Assembly: GCA_027491255.1 (NCBI GenBank)
Contig: JAIXWM010000155.1
Coordinates: 117,478 to 181,477, forward strand
DNA: 64,000 nucleotides
Reading direction: 5' to 3'
Source: Rubrivivax sp.
GTDB taxonomy: Bacteria > Pseudomonadota > Gammaproteobacteria > Burkholderiales > Burkholderiaceae_C
Shown: in pieces, positions 44,486 through 53,662 of the stretch
Layout of the letters: every line of letters begins with the position of its first letter
Numbering within the stretch: the first letter of the stretch is position 1
Translations under genes and position numbers: made by a program
Notes under the pieces: model-generated
Told to the model about the DNA's origin: nothing
What the model saw: only the letters and a program-made list of their open reading frames with translations
Databases searched by the model: none

Positions 44486-45172
44486 ATGCTTAGAAAATTG
44501 TTGAAATTTGCTTTTCAACTCATTGTTTTTATTTGTTTTTCTACAGCGAATGCGGGCATCTACGACGCGTTTTTCAAGGCTGTCGAACTTGACGACGCGC
44601 GTACCGTGATCCGCTTGCTGCAGAGGGGTTTTGACGTCAACTCCCCTGGACCAGATGGGCACTCGCCGTTGGCGATGGCGGTTCAACTCGACAGCCATCG
44701 CGTGGCCGATGTTTTGTTGCGGGTGCCAGGAATTTCGGTCGATCAAGCGAACGCGCAGGGCGAGACAGCGCTGATGTACGCAGCGGTCAAGGGCTCGCTG
44801 GAGTGGGCGCAGCGCCTGGTCAAGCAGGGCGCGCAGGTGCGCCGCGCCACCGGGTGGACCCCGTTGCACTACGCCGCGTCCGGCCCGGAGCCCGGCGTGG
44901 TGGGGTTTCTTCTGGACGCGGGTGCTGACGTTGACGCGGTGTCGCCGGATGGCAGCACCGCCTTGATGCTGGCCGCACGCTACGGCGACGAGCGCATCAT
45001 CGACATGCTGCTCCAGCGCGGCGCGGACCCGCAACTGAAGAATCCGCACGGCGCCGTGGCCGCCGATTACGCGCGCGTCGCCGGCCGTGACCGGCTGGCC
45101 TCGCGCTTGGAGAAACTCACCGGCGCCGGGGTTTCACCATCGTCGTTGTCCTCCAGGCAGACGCGCCAGTAG
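44486..45172 (+). CDS. Exported ankyrin-repeat protein
   Basis: A 228-residue protein with a signal peptide (about 1-23, ending STANAG) and about four to five ankyrin repeats (DAFFKAVELDDARTVIRLL, HSPLAMAV, ETALMYAAVKGS, WTPLHYAAS, STALMLAARYGD). It likely acts in the periplasm as a protein-binding scaffold; its partner is unknown. The first 25 codons are strikingly AT-rich, and a GTTGAAA/TTTCAAC hairpin lies at 44500-44519, while the rest is GC-rich. There is no good Shine-Dalgarno, so the AT-rich start may help ribosome entry. Confidence 0.85.
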   Translation: MLRKLLKFAFQLIVFICFSTANAGIYDAFFKAVELDDARTVIRLLQRGFDVNSPGPDGHSPLAMAVQLDSHRVADVLLRVPGISVDQANAQGETALMYAAVKGSLEWAQRLVKQGAQVRRATGWTPLHYAASGPEPGVVGFLLDAGADVDAVSPDGSTALMLAARYGDERIIDMLLQRGADPQLKNPHGAVAADYARVAGRDRLASRLEKLTGAGVSPSSLSSRQTRQ

Positions 45173-45200
45173 GGAAAATTCTGACGCATGAAATGCATGG

Positions 45201-45220
45201 GTCCTGACTTCAATCAGGAC
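45201..45220. promoter_or_regulatory. Inverted repeat GTCCTGA-6-TCAGGAC upstream of the small protein gene
   Basis: Seven-base arms around CTTCAA. A weak sigma-70 pair (TTCAAT at 45209-45214 and TAGACT at 45232-45237, 17 apart) overlaps it. A close relative of this repeat lies at 45533-45549 before the next gene. Confidence 0.45.
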
Positions 45221-45272
45221 AAGGTGCTTCCTAGACTTCGAACATGGTTCCCCCGATCGAAGGAGCAGCACC

Positions 45273-45482
45273 ATGATCACGTCGCAACTGAACAACCCTT
45301 TCGTCCTGCTGATGAATCCCGAGGAAGTCATTCGCGCTGTCGAGACTTCGGATCGACTGCGTCGGCTTCGGCGTCACGTGTGCCGTCCGCTGGACCGACC
45401 GGTGGTGCCGAACGCGGTGGGCCTGGAAGCCGCGGCCTTCGACGCATTGCTCGATGACAACGACGACGCGCACGGTCGTTGA
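45273..45482 (+). CDS. Small hypothetical protein, 69 residues
   Basis: A frame with a GAAGGAG ribosome binding site seven bases before the ATG. The N-terminal half (PFVLLMNPEEVIRAVETSDRL) and the following RLRRLRRHVCRPLDRP segment are ordered and look conserved, as in small unnamed proteins of Burkholderiales; the tail is acidic (LLDDNDDAHGR). No signal peptide or membrane segment. I do not know its function. It is flanked on both sides by similar CCTGAC palindromes, suggesting regulated expression. Confidence 0.7.
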   Translation: MITSQLNNPFVLLMNPEEVIRAVETSDRLRRLRRHVCRPLDRPVVPNAVGLEAAAFDALLDDNDDAHGR

Positions 45483-45532
45483 TCGGCAAGTCGGGTTCCG
45501 GCGCTCGGGCGTCGGAGCCCTAGATAGCACAG

Positions 45533-45549
45533 CCTGACCTGCAGTCAGG
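45533..45549. promoter_or_regulatory. Inverted repeat CCTGAC-5-GTCAGG upstream of the DUF72 gene
   Basis: Arms CCTGAC and GTCAGG around CTGCA, closely similar to the repeat at 45201-45220. A TATTAT -10-like box lies at 45570-45575, so the repeat would cover the -35 region of the DUF72 gene. It could alternatively act as a weak terminator of the gene before, but no T-run follows. Confidence 0.45.
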
Positions 45550-45564
45550 TTCATAAGCGCGACG

Positions 45565-46707
45565 ATGTGTATTATGTCAAATAGCATGGGCGGTCAGTCC
45601 GGGCTGTTTGACGAATTCAGTCCGGCAGTTGGCGATGGCGGCAGCTCGGCCATCCAAACACACGCCGGCCCCGCCGGCACTTCGCCACCGTTGGCACAGG
45701 TCCAAGCCTGGCCGCCGCAGGCGGACCACCGGGAGCTGGCCACGCGCCTGGACGCCTTGTTCGGGCAGCGTTGGCACTTCGGCACCTCGTCGTGGCACTT
45801 TCCTGGTTGGGCCGGCATCGTGTATGCGGGCCGCTGGCCGGCGTCTAATCTTTCTCGTCACGGCCTGCTAGCTTTGGCATCCCATCCGCTGCTGCGCAGC
45901 GTCAGCTTGGACCGGGCCTTCTACCGTTGTCTCGATCGATCGACCTATGCCGCACTTGCCGAGCAGGTTCCAGACGCCTTCCGATTCGTGGTGAAAGCGC
46001 CTGCGTCAGTGACTGATGCCGTTTTGCGCGAATCCGGCAGCGGCCGCGTCGCCAGCCTGAATCCGGGCTTCCTCGACTCTGCGGCGGCTGTCGTCCAGGC
46101 GCTGGAGCCTGCTTGCGGTGGTCTGGGCGACAAGCTGGGAGCGCTGGTGTTTCAGCTTTCGCCGCTGCCCGGGTCGCTGTTGTGCGACGGGGCCGCTCCA
46201 GCCCTGGAGCGTCTGGAAGCCTTCTGGTCTCGGCTGATGCCCATGGTGCCGCCGGGGGTCGACATCGCTCTTGAAGTTCGCGATGCCCAACTCCTGGGGC
46301 CTCCTCTGGCCCGACAGTTGCGAGCCTACGGCGTGCGCTACTGTCTGGGCTTGCACGACCGCATGCCGCCGATCACGAGGCAACTCGACATGCTGCGCGC
46401 GCTGTGGCCGGGCAACTTCGTGTGCCGCTGGAATCTGCAACGCGGACTGCGCTACGCGCACGCACGGGACCTGTTCGCTCCCTTCGACCGGTTACAGGCT
46501 CCAGACCTTGCCACGCGCGCCGAGTTGGCGCGCGTGATCACGGCCACGCTGCGGGCAGGCTATCGCGCCTGCGTGACCATCAACAACAAGGCGGAAGGCT
46601 CGGCGCCGCTGTCGGTACTCGCACTGGCCGAGGCGGTCGCGGATACCGCCCTCCGGGCCGATGCCCTCAGCGCCGGCGGTCCTGCGAGTCCATCCACTCG
46701 TCACTGA
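45565..46707 (+). CDS. DUF72-family protein
   Basis: A 380-residue protein with a TIM-barrel DUF72 domain from about 70: RWHFGTSSWHFPGWAGIVY, later EVRDAQLLG, CLGLHDRMPP and VTINNKAEGSAP, all typical. The family's function is unproven; sugar- or nucleic-acid-related roles have been suggested. The first 65 residues are low-complexity and may not be translated; starts at 45565, 45574 or 45586 are possible, the last almost leaderless behind TATTAT at 45570. Its 3' end overlaps the convergent glycosyltransferase by 41 bases. Confidence 0.82.
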   Translation: MCIMSNSMGGQSGLFDEFSPAVGDGGSSAIQTHAGPAGTSPPLAQVQAWPPQADHRELATRLDALFGQRWHFGTSSWHFPGWAGIVYAGRWPASNLSRHGLLALASHPLLRSVSLDRAFYRCLDRSTYAALAEQVPDAFRFVVKAPASVTDAVLRESGSGRVASLNPGFLDSAAAVVQALEPACGGLGDKLGALVFQLSPLPGSLLCDGAAPALERLEAFWSRLMPMVPPGVDIALEVRDAQLLGPPLARQLRAYGVRYCLGLHDRMPPITRQLDMLRALWPGNFVCRWNLQRGLRYAHARDLFAPFDRLQAPDLATRAELARVITATLRAGYRACVTINNKAEGSAPLSVLALAEAVADTALRADALSAGGPASPSTRH

Positions 46708-48340
46708 GCGCGCGCAGATCGGCTGCGCGCCAGACTCCGACATGACGGCCCTTGAACTTCTGCAGGAACTCGGGCTGCGGCTGCAACTGCGACGTGTCGG
46801 CCACACGCGTGTAGATGATCACCCTGCCCTGCGGATGCTCGTCGAGCCAGGGTCGCATGGCGGCCGCCGTCTCGAAGACCTCCAACGGACGGCGAAGACG
46901 GCCGATGAACTGAAACTGGCCTTGATACTTGCCCAGATGAGCCACGGGCTGTCCCGCGTCCTGCGCCGCACGCAAATGGGCGCTGACGGGATGCACGTCA
47001 TACGCATCGAGCAAGGCCCGGCCGAAGCCGGCATACAGGCCCAGCATCGACAAGACCACCGCAGCCGCCACGACAGCGGCGTGCCGGGTCACGTCGCGCC
47101 AGGGCGCGAGCAGCAGCATCAGGGCCGCCAGAACGAGCGCTGCGATCGTCCAGGCCAGTGCCGGAAGCTCGTCCGATTCGATGAAGTGCAGCAGCTGTGG
47201 ATGTCGGTTCATCGTCAGCAAGGCAGCGCCCAACAGGACGAACCACAAGGCTGGCGCCCAGGCTTCCCAGCGCTGGAGGGGACGCCGCAGCGACGCCAGC
47301 CCGGCCGCGATCAGGAAAGCCATTCCAGGCACCGCGGGCAACAGGTACTGGATCTGCTTGCCACGAAAGGCGGAGAACGCGATGAAGACCGGCACGACCC
47401 ACGTCATCGCGAATGCCCACCCAGCCGGTCGCGCCGAAGGAACACGCGCTGCCGACACCAGGCCGCGCCAGACCGCAGGGAACAGCAGCCAGGGCAGCAG
47501 CAGCAGGGGCAAGGTGACCGCGTAGTACCAGAACGGCCGCAGATGATGAACCGTGGTCGCAATGCGGTCGAAGGTCTGGCTCCAGAAGATCTCTCGTCCG
47601 AACTCCCTGCCCCCGGCCAAGGCGCTCGGCAGCGCCCAGGACAATGCCACCGCCGCGGCGATCACGAGCGCCAGAACGACACCGCCGTACCAGCGCCCCC
47701 ATCGGGGCTGTTCGGCGGCGCCCGCTGCCACGAGGCGTGGCAGCCACACTGGCGCGAGCAAGGCCACCGGCAGAACGTGCAGCAGCGCCACCGGGCCCTT
47801 GGTGAGGATGCCCAAGCCGACAGCCAACCCGGTCATCACCCACGGCCCCGGTCCTGGACGCTGCGCGGCCCGCAGCACACCGTCGATGCCCAGCAGCACG
47901 AAGCAAGCCAACATCAGATCGAACATCACCGCCCCGGTGAATACCATCCAGAACAGTGTGCTGACCGTGATGACGCCCGTCATCGCCGCGATGCCAGGGC
48001 GGTCGCCAGCCAGGCGTCGTGCAATGCGCAGAACCAAGGTCATGGCTCCAACGCCGAACAGCCCGATCAGGACACGCGGCCACCATTCGTTCAGACCGAA
48101 GACGGACCAGCCGGCGTTGATCAGCCAGAACAGCAAAGGCGGCTTGTGGCCATAGAGTTCACCGTTCAGCGTCAATGAGATGAACTCGCCGCTGTTCCAC
48201 ATCTCCCAGGCCACGCTGAGGTAGCGCCCCTCGTCGACCGGAGTGAACGGCCGAAACAAGAGCGCCGCGATGGTCAGCAGCGCGCAGGCCAGGCTGATCA
48301 GAAGCCAAGTCATCCCGCCTTCGGCGTGCCGGGGTGTCAT
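46667..48340 (-). CDS. ArnT-like glycosyltransferase family 39 protein
   Basis: A 557-residue membrane protein with about 12 helices in the N-terminal two thirds and a periplasmic C-terminal part. The N-terminal loop FRPFTPVDEGRYLSVAWEMW contains the Asp-Glu acceptor motif of the ArnT/PMT class, followed by GHKPPLLFW. Such enzymes transfer a sugar from undecaprenyl phosphate to lipid A or another acceptor. It is the last of a three-gene leftward module with the LAB_N protein and a GT2. A start at 48313 (MTWLLISL) is an alternative. Confidence 0.88.
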   Translation of the reverse strand: MTPRHAEGGMTWLLISLACALLTIAALLFRPFTPVDEGRYLSVAWEMWNSGEFISLTLNGELYGHKPPLLFWLINAGWSVFGLNEWWPRVLIGLFGVGAMTLVLRIARRLAGDRPGIAAMTGVITVSTLFWMVFTGAVMFDLMLACFVLLGIDGVLRAAQRPGPGPWVMTGLAVGLGILTKGPVALLHVLPVALLAPVWLPRLVAAGAAEQPRWGRWYGGVVLALVIAAAVALSWALPSALAGGREFGREIFWSQTFDRIATTVHHLRPFWYYAVTLPLLLLPWLLFPAVWRGLVSAARVPSARPAGWAFAMTWVVPVFIAFSAFRGKQIQYLLPAVPGMAFLIAAGLASLRRPLQRWEAWAPALWFVLLGAALLTMNRHPQLLHFIESDELPALAWTIAALVLAALMLLLAPWRDVTRHAAVVAAAVVLSMLGLYAGFGRALLDAYDVHPVSAHLRAAQDAGQPVAHLGKYQGQFQFIGRLRRPLEVFETAAAMRPWLDEHPQGRVIIYTRVADTSQLQPQPEFLQKFKGRHVGVWRAADLRALSDEWMDSQDRRR

Positions 48341-48374
48341 GGGCAATGACCTCTTCAAGGCGCAGACGACGAAA

Positions 48375-48680
48375 TCAGCCGCCGCGATCGCTTGGACTTC
48401 CAGGCGGCAATCCATCCGTTGCCGAAGCCCGTCGGATCAACCACAGGTTTCGCAGGTAGATCACAAGCCCCAAGCTCTGCCCGACGATGAAAACCGGATC
48501 GCCGCGGTGCACGGCGTAGGCGGTCAGCAGTGCCCCACCGGCCAGACTGAAGTACCAGAACGCCACCGGGATCACGCTCCTGCGAACCTTCTCACTCTGG
48601 AGCCACTGCACCAGGAATCGCATGGAAAACAGGGCCTGACCGGCAAAGCCGATGATGAGCCACAGTGGATCGTGCTCCAT
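48375..48680 (-). CDS. LAB_N-domain small membrane protein
   Basis: A 101-residue inner-membrane protein with about three helices. It matches the lipid-A-biosynthesis N-terminal domain: FAGQALFSMRFLVQWLQSEK followed by PVAFWYFSLAGGALLTAYA and GQSLGLVIYLRN. The domain also occurs fused to LpxB. Standing between a GT2 and an ArnT-like gene, it may help move or present the lipid-linked sugar. The role is inferred. Confidence 0.88.
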   Translation of the reverse strand: MEHDPLWLIIGFAGQALFSMRFLVQWLQSEKVRRSVIPVAFWYFSLAGGALLTAYAVHRGDPVFIVGQSLGLVIYLRNLWLIRRASATDGLPPGSPSDRGG

Positions 48681-48696
48681 CCGGAACCCCCGTTGA

Positions 48697-49503
48697 TCAA
48701 TCGCCGCTCGTGGGGGGCAACGACTCCTCCACCGGGCTCAGCCTGATGCGGCGACGCAGCCACATCACGCCGAGCACGTCCACGAGGCCCACCCACAGGC
48801 GGTTCCAGACGCCGTAGTGCGAGCGCCCGCGCAGGCGCGGCCGGTGGCGCACCGGAACCGAAATCACACGACCGCCTTCTCGCAGCACGAGTGCTGGCAG
48901 GAAGCGGTGCATGTGGTCGAAGTGCGGCAGACGAAGAAAGAGCTCGCGCTCGAACATCTTGAGGCCGCAACCGGTGTCTGGCGCCCCATCCGCCAGGAGC
49001 GTGGCTCGAAAACCATTGGCCAACCGCGACGACAGACGCTTCAGCCCATGATCGCGCCTGTGCTGGCGCCAGCCGGCCAGCAGCAAAGGCGCAGTGGTGG
49101 GTCCTGCCTGCGTCTGCGCAAACCAACGCTGCAGCAGCACCGGAATGTCCGCGGGATCGTTCTGGCCGTCGCCGTCGAGCGTCACCACCAAAGACGCCCG
49201 GGAGCGCCTGACGCCCGTGGCCACGGCCGCGCTCTGCCCGCAGTTGCGCTGGTGTCGAAGCACGCGCAGTCCGGGAAATGCGCCTTGAGCCTGTTGCAGT
49301 CGTCGGGGAGTCTCATCGCCGCTGGCATCGTCCACCAGCAAGACCTCGAAATCGATCACGCCGACCAGAGCGGCGTGTATTTCTTCGATCAAAGGTGCGA
49401 TGTTGTCCTGCTCGTCGTGAACCGGCACGACGACGCTCAACTGAGGCACGGACGCCGAACGCGATCCGCATTCCGGTGTCGAGCCGGCCAACTGCGCACT
49501 CAT
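48697..49503 (-). CDS. Glycosyltransferase family 2 (ArnC/DPM1-like)
   Basis: A 268-residue GT-A enzyme without membrane helices. The nucleotide site shows LSVVVPVHDEQDN near the start, VLLVDDASGDET near 55 and LDGDGQNDPADIP, whose DxD-like Asp residues bind the metal. It would make an undecaprenyl-phosphate-linked sugar for the ArnT-like enzyme. I start at the ATG at 49503; a GTG at 49524 adds 7 residues. It begins 37 bases from the tRNA-Ser gene and heads the three-gene module. Confidence 0.88.
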   Translation of the reverse strand: MSAQLAGSTPECGSRSASVPQLSVVVPVHDEQDNIAPLIEEIHAALVGVIDFEVLLVDDASGDETPRRLQQAQGAFPGLRVLRHQRNCGQSAAVATGVRRSRASLVVTLDGDGQNDPADIPVLLQRWFAQTQAGPTTAPLLLAGWRQHRRDHGLKRLSSRLANGFRATLLADGAPDTGCGLKMFERELFLRLPHFDHMHRFLPALVLREGGRVISVPVRHRPRLRGRSHYGVWNRLWVGLVDVLGVMWLRRRIRLSPVEESLPPTSGD

Positions 49504-49540
49504 CGGAAGCCAGAGCGCTGGCACCCGCGGAACAAGCCGC

Positions 49541-49633
49541 TGGCGGAGTCGGAGGGATTCGAACCCTCGATGCAGGTTTTGCCCGCATACTCCCTTAGCA
49601 GGGGAGCACCTTCGGCCTCTCGGTCACGACTCC
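49541..49633 (-). tRNA. tRNA-Ser (anticodon GCT)
   Basis: A 93-base gene with encoded CCA at 49541-49543. The acceptor arms GGAGTCG and CGACTCC pair perfectly, the anticodon arm reads CTCCC-CTGCTAA-GGGAG (anticodon at 49597-49599), the T-arm contains GGTTCGAATCC, and the long variable arm typical of serine tRNAs is present. It reads AGC and AGU codons. Confidence 0.95.
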
Positions 49634-49651
49634 AGCACATTGCATTCTAGA

Positions 49652-50920
49652 TCAGGTCGACTGGCCATCGAGGTCGAAAGCGCGATGAAGCGCTCGAACC
49701 GCGAGTTCCATGTACTTTTCGTCGATGACGACACTGGTCTTGATCTCGCTGGTGGAGATCATCTGGATGTTGATGCCCTCCTCGCTCAGCGAGCGGAACA
49801 TCTTTGCCGCCACACCGACGTGGCTCTTCATGCCGATGCCAACGATGCTGACCTTGCAGATGCGGTTGTCGCCAGCGACCGAGCTGGCGCCGACGGCCGG
49901 CGCCACACTCGTCTTGAGCAGGTCCAACACGCGCCCGTAGTCGTTGCGCGGCACGGTGAAGGAGAAATCGGTCTTGCCGTCGTTCGAGACGTTCTGGATG
50001 ATCACGTCGACGTCGATATTGGCCTCGGCCACGGCGCCCAGGATCTTGTAGGCAATACCCGGACGGTCAGGCACGCCGAGCACGGTGACCTTGGCTTCGT
50101 CGCGGGTGAAGGCAATGCCGGAAACAACGGCCTGCTCCATCTTGTCGTCCTCTTCGTAGGTGATCAGGGTCCCGGACTTCGCCTCCTCGTCGAGGTCGAT
50201 GTCCCAGGGGGTGAAGCTCGACAGCACGCGCAGCGGCACACGGTACTTGCCGGCGAACTCCACGGAGCGGATCTGCAGCACCTTGGATCCCAGGCTGGCC
50301 ATCTCGAGCATTTCCTCGAAGCTGATGCTGCTCAGGCGCCGTGCCTCGGGCACGATACGTGGGTCGGTGGTGTAGACACCATCGACGTCGGTATAGATCA
50401 GGCACTCGTCGGCCTTCATCCCCGCCGCGACCGCGACCGCCGAGGTGTCGCTGCCGCCACGGCCGAGCGTGGTGATGTGGCCATCACCGTCGACGCCTTG
50501 GAAGCCGGTGACGATCACGACCTTGCCTGCGGCCAGGTCTGCACGCACCCTGGCGTCGTCAATCGCGCTGATGCGCGCCTTCGTGTAGGCGGAGTCGGTC
50601 TTGACCGGCACCTGCCAGCCGGCATAGCTGATGGCCTGCAAACCTTCAGCCTGCAGTGCGAGAGACAGCAGGCCCACGGAAACCTGTTCGCCGGTGCTGG
50701 CTATCATGTCCAGTTCGCGCAGGGCCTCGGGCGAGCGCGCGTCGGGCATCAGGTCCTTGGCCAGTGCCAGCAGGCGGTTGGTCTCACCGCTCATCGCCGA
50801 GGGAACGACCACCATCTGGTGGCCGGCGCGCCACCACTTGGCCACGCGCTTGGCGACGTTGCGGATGCGCTCGGTGGACCCCATCGAGGTACCGCCGTAC
50901 TTGTGGACGATCAAGGCCAT
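49652..50920 (-). CDS. lysC: Aspartate kinase
   Basis: A 422-residue monofunctional enzyme. The kinase domain begins VHKYGGTSMGS and contains TLGRGGSDTSAVAVAA near 150; two C-terminal ACT domains (about 265-420) bind lysine and/or threonine for feedback control, seen in VTVLGVPDRPGIAYKI and VGIGMKSHVGVAAKMF. It makes beta-aspartyl phosphate, the entry to lysine, threonine, methionine and diaminopimelate. Its stop lies 19 bases from the tRNA-Ser gene. It follows tilS with an 83-base gap that may hold its promoter. Confidence 0.96.
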   Translation of the reverse strand: MALIVHKYGGTSMGSTERIRNVAKRVAKWWRAGHQMVVVPSAMSGETNRLLALAKDLMPDARSPEALRELDMIASTGEQVSVGLLSLALQAEGLQAISYAGWQVPVKTDSAYTKARISAIDDARVRADLAAGKVVIVTGFQGVDGDGHITTLGRGGSDTSAVAVAAGMKADECLIYTDVDGVYTTDPRIVPEARRLSSISFEEMLEMASLGSKVLQIRSVEFAGKYRVPLRVLSSFTPWDIDLDEEAKSGTLITYEEDDKMEQAVVSGIAFTRDEAKVTVLGVPDRPGIAYKILGAVAEANIDVDVIIQNVSNDGKTDFSFTVPRNDYGRVLDLLKTSVAPAVGASSVAGDNRICKVSIVGIGMKSHVGVAAKMFRSLSEEGINIQMISTSEIKTSVVIDEKYMELAVRALHRAFDLDGQST

Positions 50921-51003
50921 GGAATCCCAAGCCCGGACGCGCGCGACTGTGACGTTCGCCAGTCACCACTGCGGCCAAGGCGTATCAGCAAAAACCCTGC
51001 ATT

Positions 51004-51954
51004 CTATGCCGAGGCTGGCCGCGACGCGGGCTCGAAGCAGAGCTGGCCCCGGCGCAATCGCAACCTTCCCCCAGGCGCAGGCCACTGATTACCCGTTCGC
51101 GCGGAGGGTAGCTCGATAAGCAGGCGCTGCAAGAGGGTTTCCGGCAAACCTTCCGCGCTCCAGGCCCGTGCCCAGTACCGAAGCAGGTTTGCGCGTCGAG
51201 CCGCTGGAAGCTCCAGCCACCGGGGCACCATCAGCACGCCCTGCTCCACTGCGACCGCCCCATCGATGAGCGCCAGTTCCTCAAGACACCGTGCCGCCTC
51301 CTGCATCCGGGCTGCGGTGGCCGCCAGAGCGTTTTCGGCATGTGGGAACGCTTCGGCGAAGGCAGGCCACACCATGGTGCGCAGCCGGTTGCGGGCGTAG
51401 CGAACGTCGGCATTGCTCGGATCCTCGACATGGTCCAGCCGGTATCTGCGAACATAAGCCTCGACGGCCTCGCGCGGCCGATCCAGCCAGGGGCGCGCCC
51501 AGGTGATACCGTCGCGCACGATCGCTCGCGGCATCGCCGACAGCCCGGGTGTGCCGGCGCCGCGAAGCATCTGCAGCAGCACGGTTTCGGCCTGGTCACG
51601 GCGGTGGTGCGCCAGCAGCACCAGCGTGACGCCGTCCAGCCTCGCGAGTTCCGTCAGCGCCCGGTAGCGCTCCCGTCTTGCCCAGGCTTCGACGCTGTCG
51701 CCCCGCGCCGGTCCTCCCGCCAACCGGACGCCGCGGAAGGCGACCGGCCAACCCGCCCTGCGCCAACGCTGGCAGCGCCGCTCCAGGCTGAGCCACCAGG
51801 CATCGGCCTCGGGCAGCAGGCCATGATGAACGTGCAGGGCCAGGACCTCGAGTCCGTGAGAAGCTGCCGCACGCGCCGTGGCATGCAGCAGCGCGATCGA
51901 ATCCAGCCCCCCGCTGCAGGCCACCCCGACGCGCAGTGGAGCCTCGCGGCTCAC
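51004..51954 (-). CDS. tilS: tRNA(Ile)-lysidine synthase
   Basis: A 316-residue enzyme of the PP-loop family. The ATP-binding SGGLDSIALLH lies near 15-25, LLAHHRRDQAETVLLQMLRG follows, and ARNRLRTMVWP is the typical helix; the C-terminal domain is short. It converts C34 of tRNA-Ile2 to lysidine so that AUA is read as isoleucine. No ATG precedes the conserved start except far inside accA; the GTG at 51954, 20 bases after the accA stop, is preferred. It is co-directional with accA. Confidence 0.9.
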   Translation of the reverse strand: MSREAPLRVGVACSGGLDSIALLHATARAAASHGLEVLALHVHHGLLPEADAWWLSLERRCQRWRRAGWPVAFRGVRLAGGPARGDSVEAWARRERYRALTELARLDGVTLVLLAHHRRDQAETVLLQMLRGAGTPGLSAMPRAIVRDGITWARPWLDRPREAVEAYVRRYRLDHVEDPSNADVRYARNRLRTMVWPAFAEAFPHAENALAATAARMQEAARCLEELALIDGAVAVEQGVLMVPRWLELPAARRANLLRYWARAWSAEGLPETLLQRLLIELPSARTGNQWPAPGGRLRLRRGQLCFEPASRPASA

Positions 51955-51973
51955 GGCGCCGCCTCTCGCTGCC

Positions 51974-52945
<972 letters not shown>

Positions 52946-52973
52946 CGACCGCGCCCGCGTGCTCTCTTGACGG

Positions 52974-53633
52974 TCAGTAGTCTACCGGCAGCGGATCCAG
53001 GCTCCGCCAGAGATACCAGGTCGCGACCGTGCGATACGGGGCCCAGGCCTCGGCGACCTCTCGCGCCTCGGCACGCGACACGGTCTCGCCGCTGAAGTAG
53101 TTCAGGCTGATGCCCTTGAGCAGGCCCAGATCGTCCAGCGGCAGGACGTCGGGGCGCATCAGGTGAAAGATCAGGAACATCTCCGCCGTCCAGCGGCCGA
53201 TGCCCCGGATCGCCACGAGTTCGTCGACGATCGCCTCGTCGCCCATCTCGACCCAGCGTTCGACATGGACGCGCCCGTCGTCGAAGTGACGCGCCAGATC
53301 GAGCAGGTATTCGGCCTTTCGGGCCGACAGCCCGGCTTCGCGCAAAGTCGCATGCTCCAGCGCGAGCACCGCCGAAGGACGGAGCGGTCCGCCGTCGGGC
53401 GCCGCCTGCTGGGCGAAACGGTTCCACACCGATTGCGCGGCCTTCACGGAGATCTGCTGGCCAACTACCGAACGCGCCAGCGTGGTGAAGGGGTCGCCAC
53501 GGCTGTGCAGGCGGGCCTCACCGAATCGTGGAATGAGGCGCTTCATGACACGGTCGCCGCGCTTCAGATGGCGGCAAGCCGCGTCCCAGTACTCGGGCGA
53601 CACGGGCTCTTCCCAGGACGAAGTGGCGCTCAT
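52974..53633 (-). CDS. AlkA-like DNA-3-methyladenine glycosylase
   Basis: A 219-residue HhH-GPD protein. The helix-hairpin-helix LVAIRGIGRWTAEMF lies near 135-150 and the catalytic Asp follows in VLPLDDLGLLKG. No C-terminal iron-sulphur cysteines are present, which separates it from MutY/Nth. It removes alkylated bases from DNA. It stands between cysS and accA on the same strand. Confidence 0.9.
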   Translation of the reverse strand: MSATSSWEEPVSPEYWDAACRHLKRGDRVMKRLIPRFGEARLHSRGDPFTTLARSVVGQQISVKAAQSVWNRFAQQAAPDGGPLRPSAVLALEHATLREAGLSARKAEYLLDLARHFDDGRVHVERWVEMGDEAIVDELVAIRGIGRWTAEMFLIFHLMRPDVLPLDDLGLLKGISLNYFSGETVSRAEAREVAEAWAPYRTVATWYLWRSLDPLPVDY

Positions 53634-53662
53634 GCCGTGCGGACAGTGGCGAACGTGCGCGC

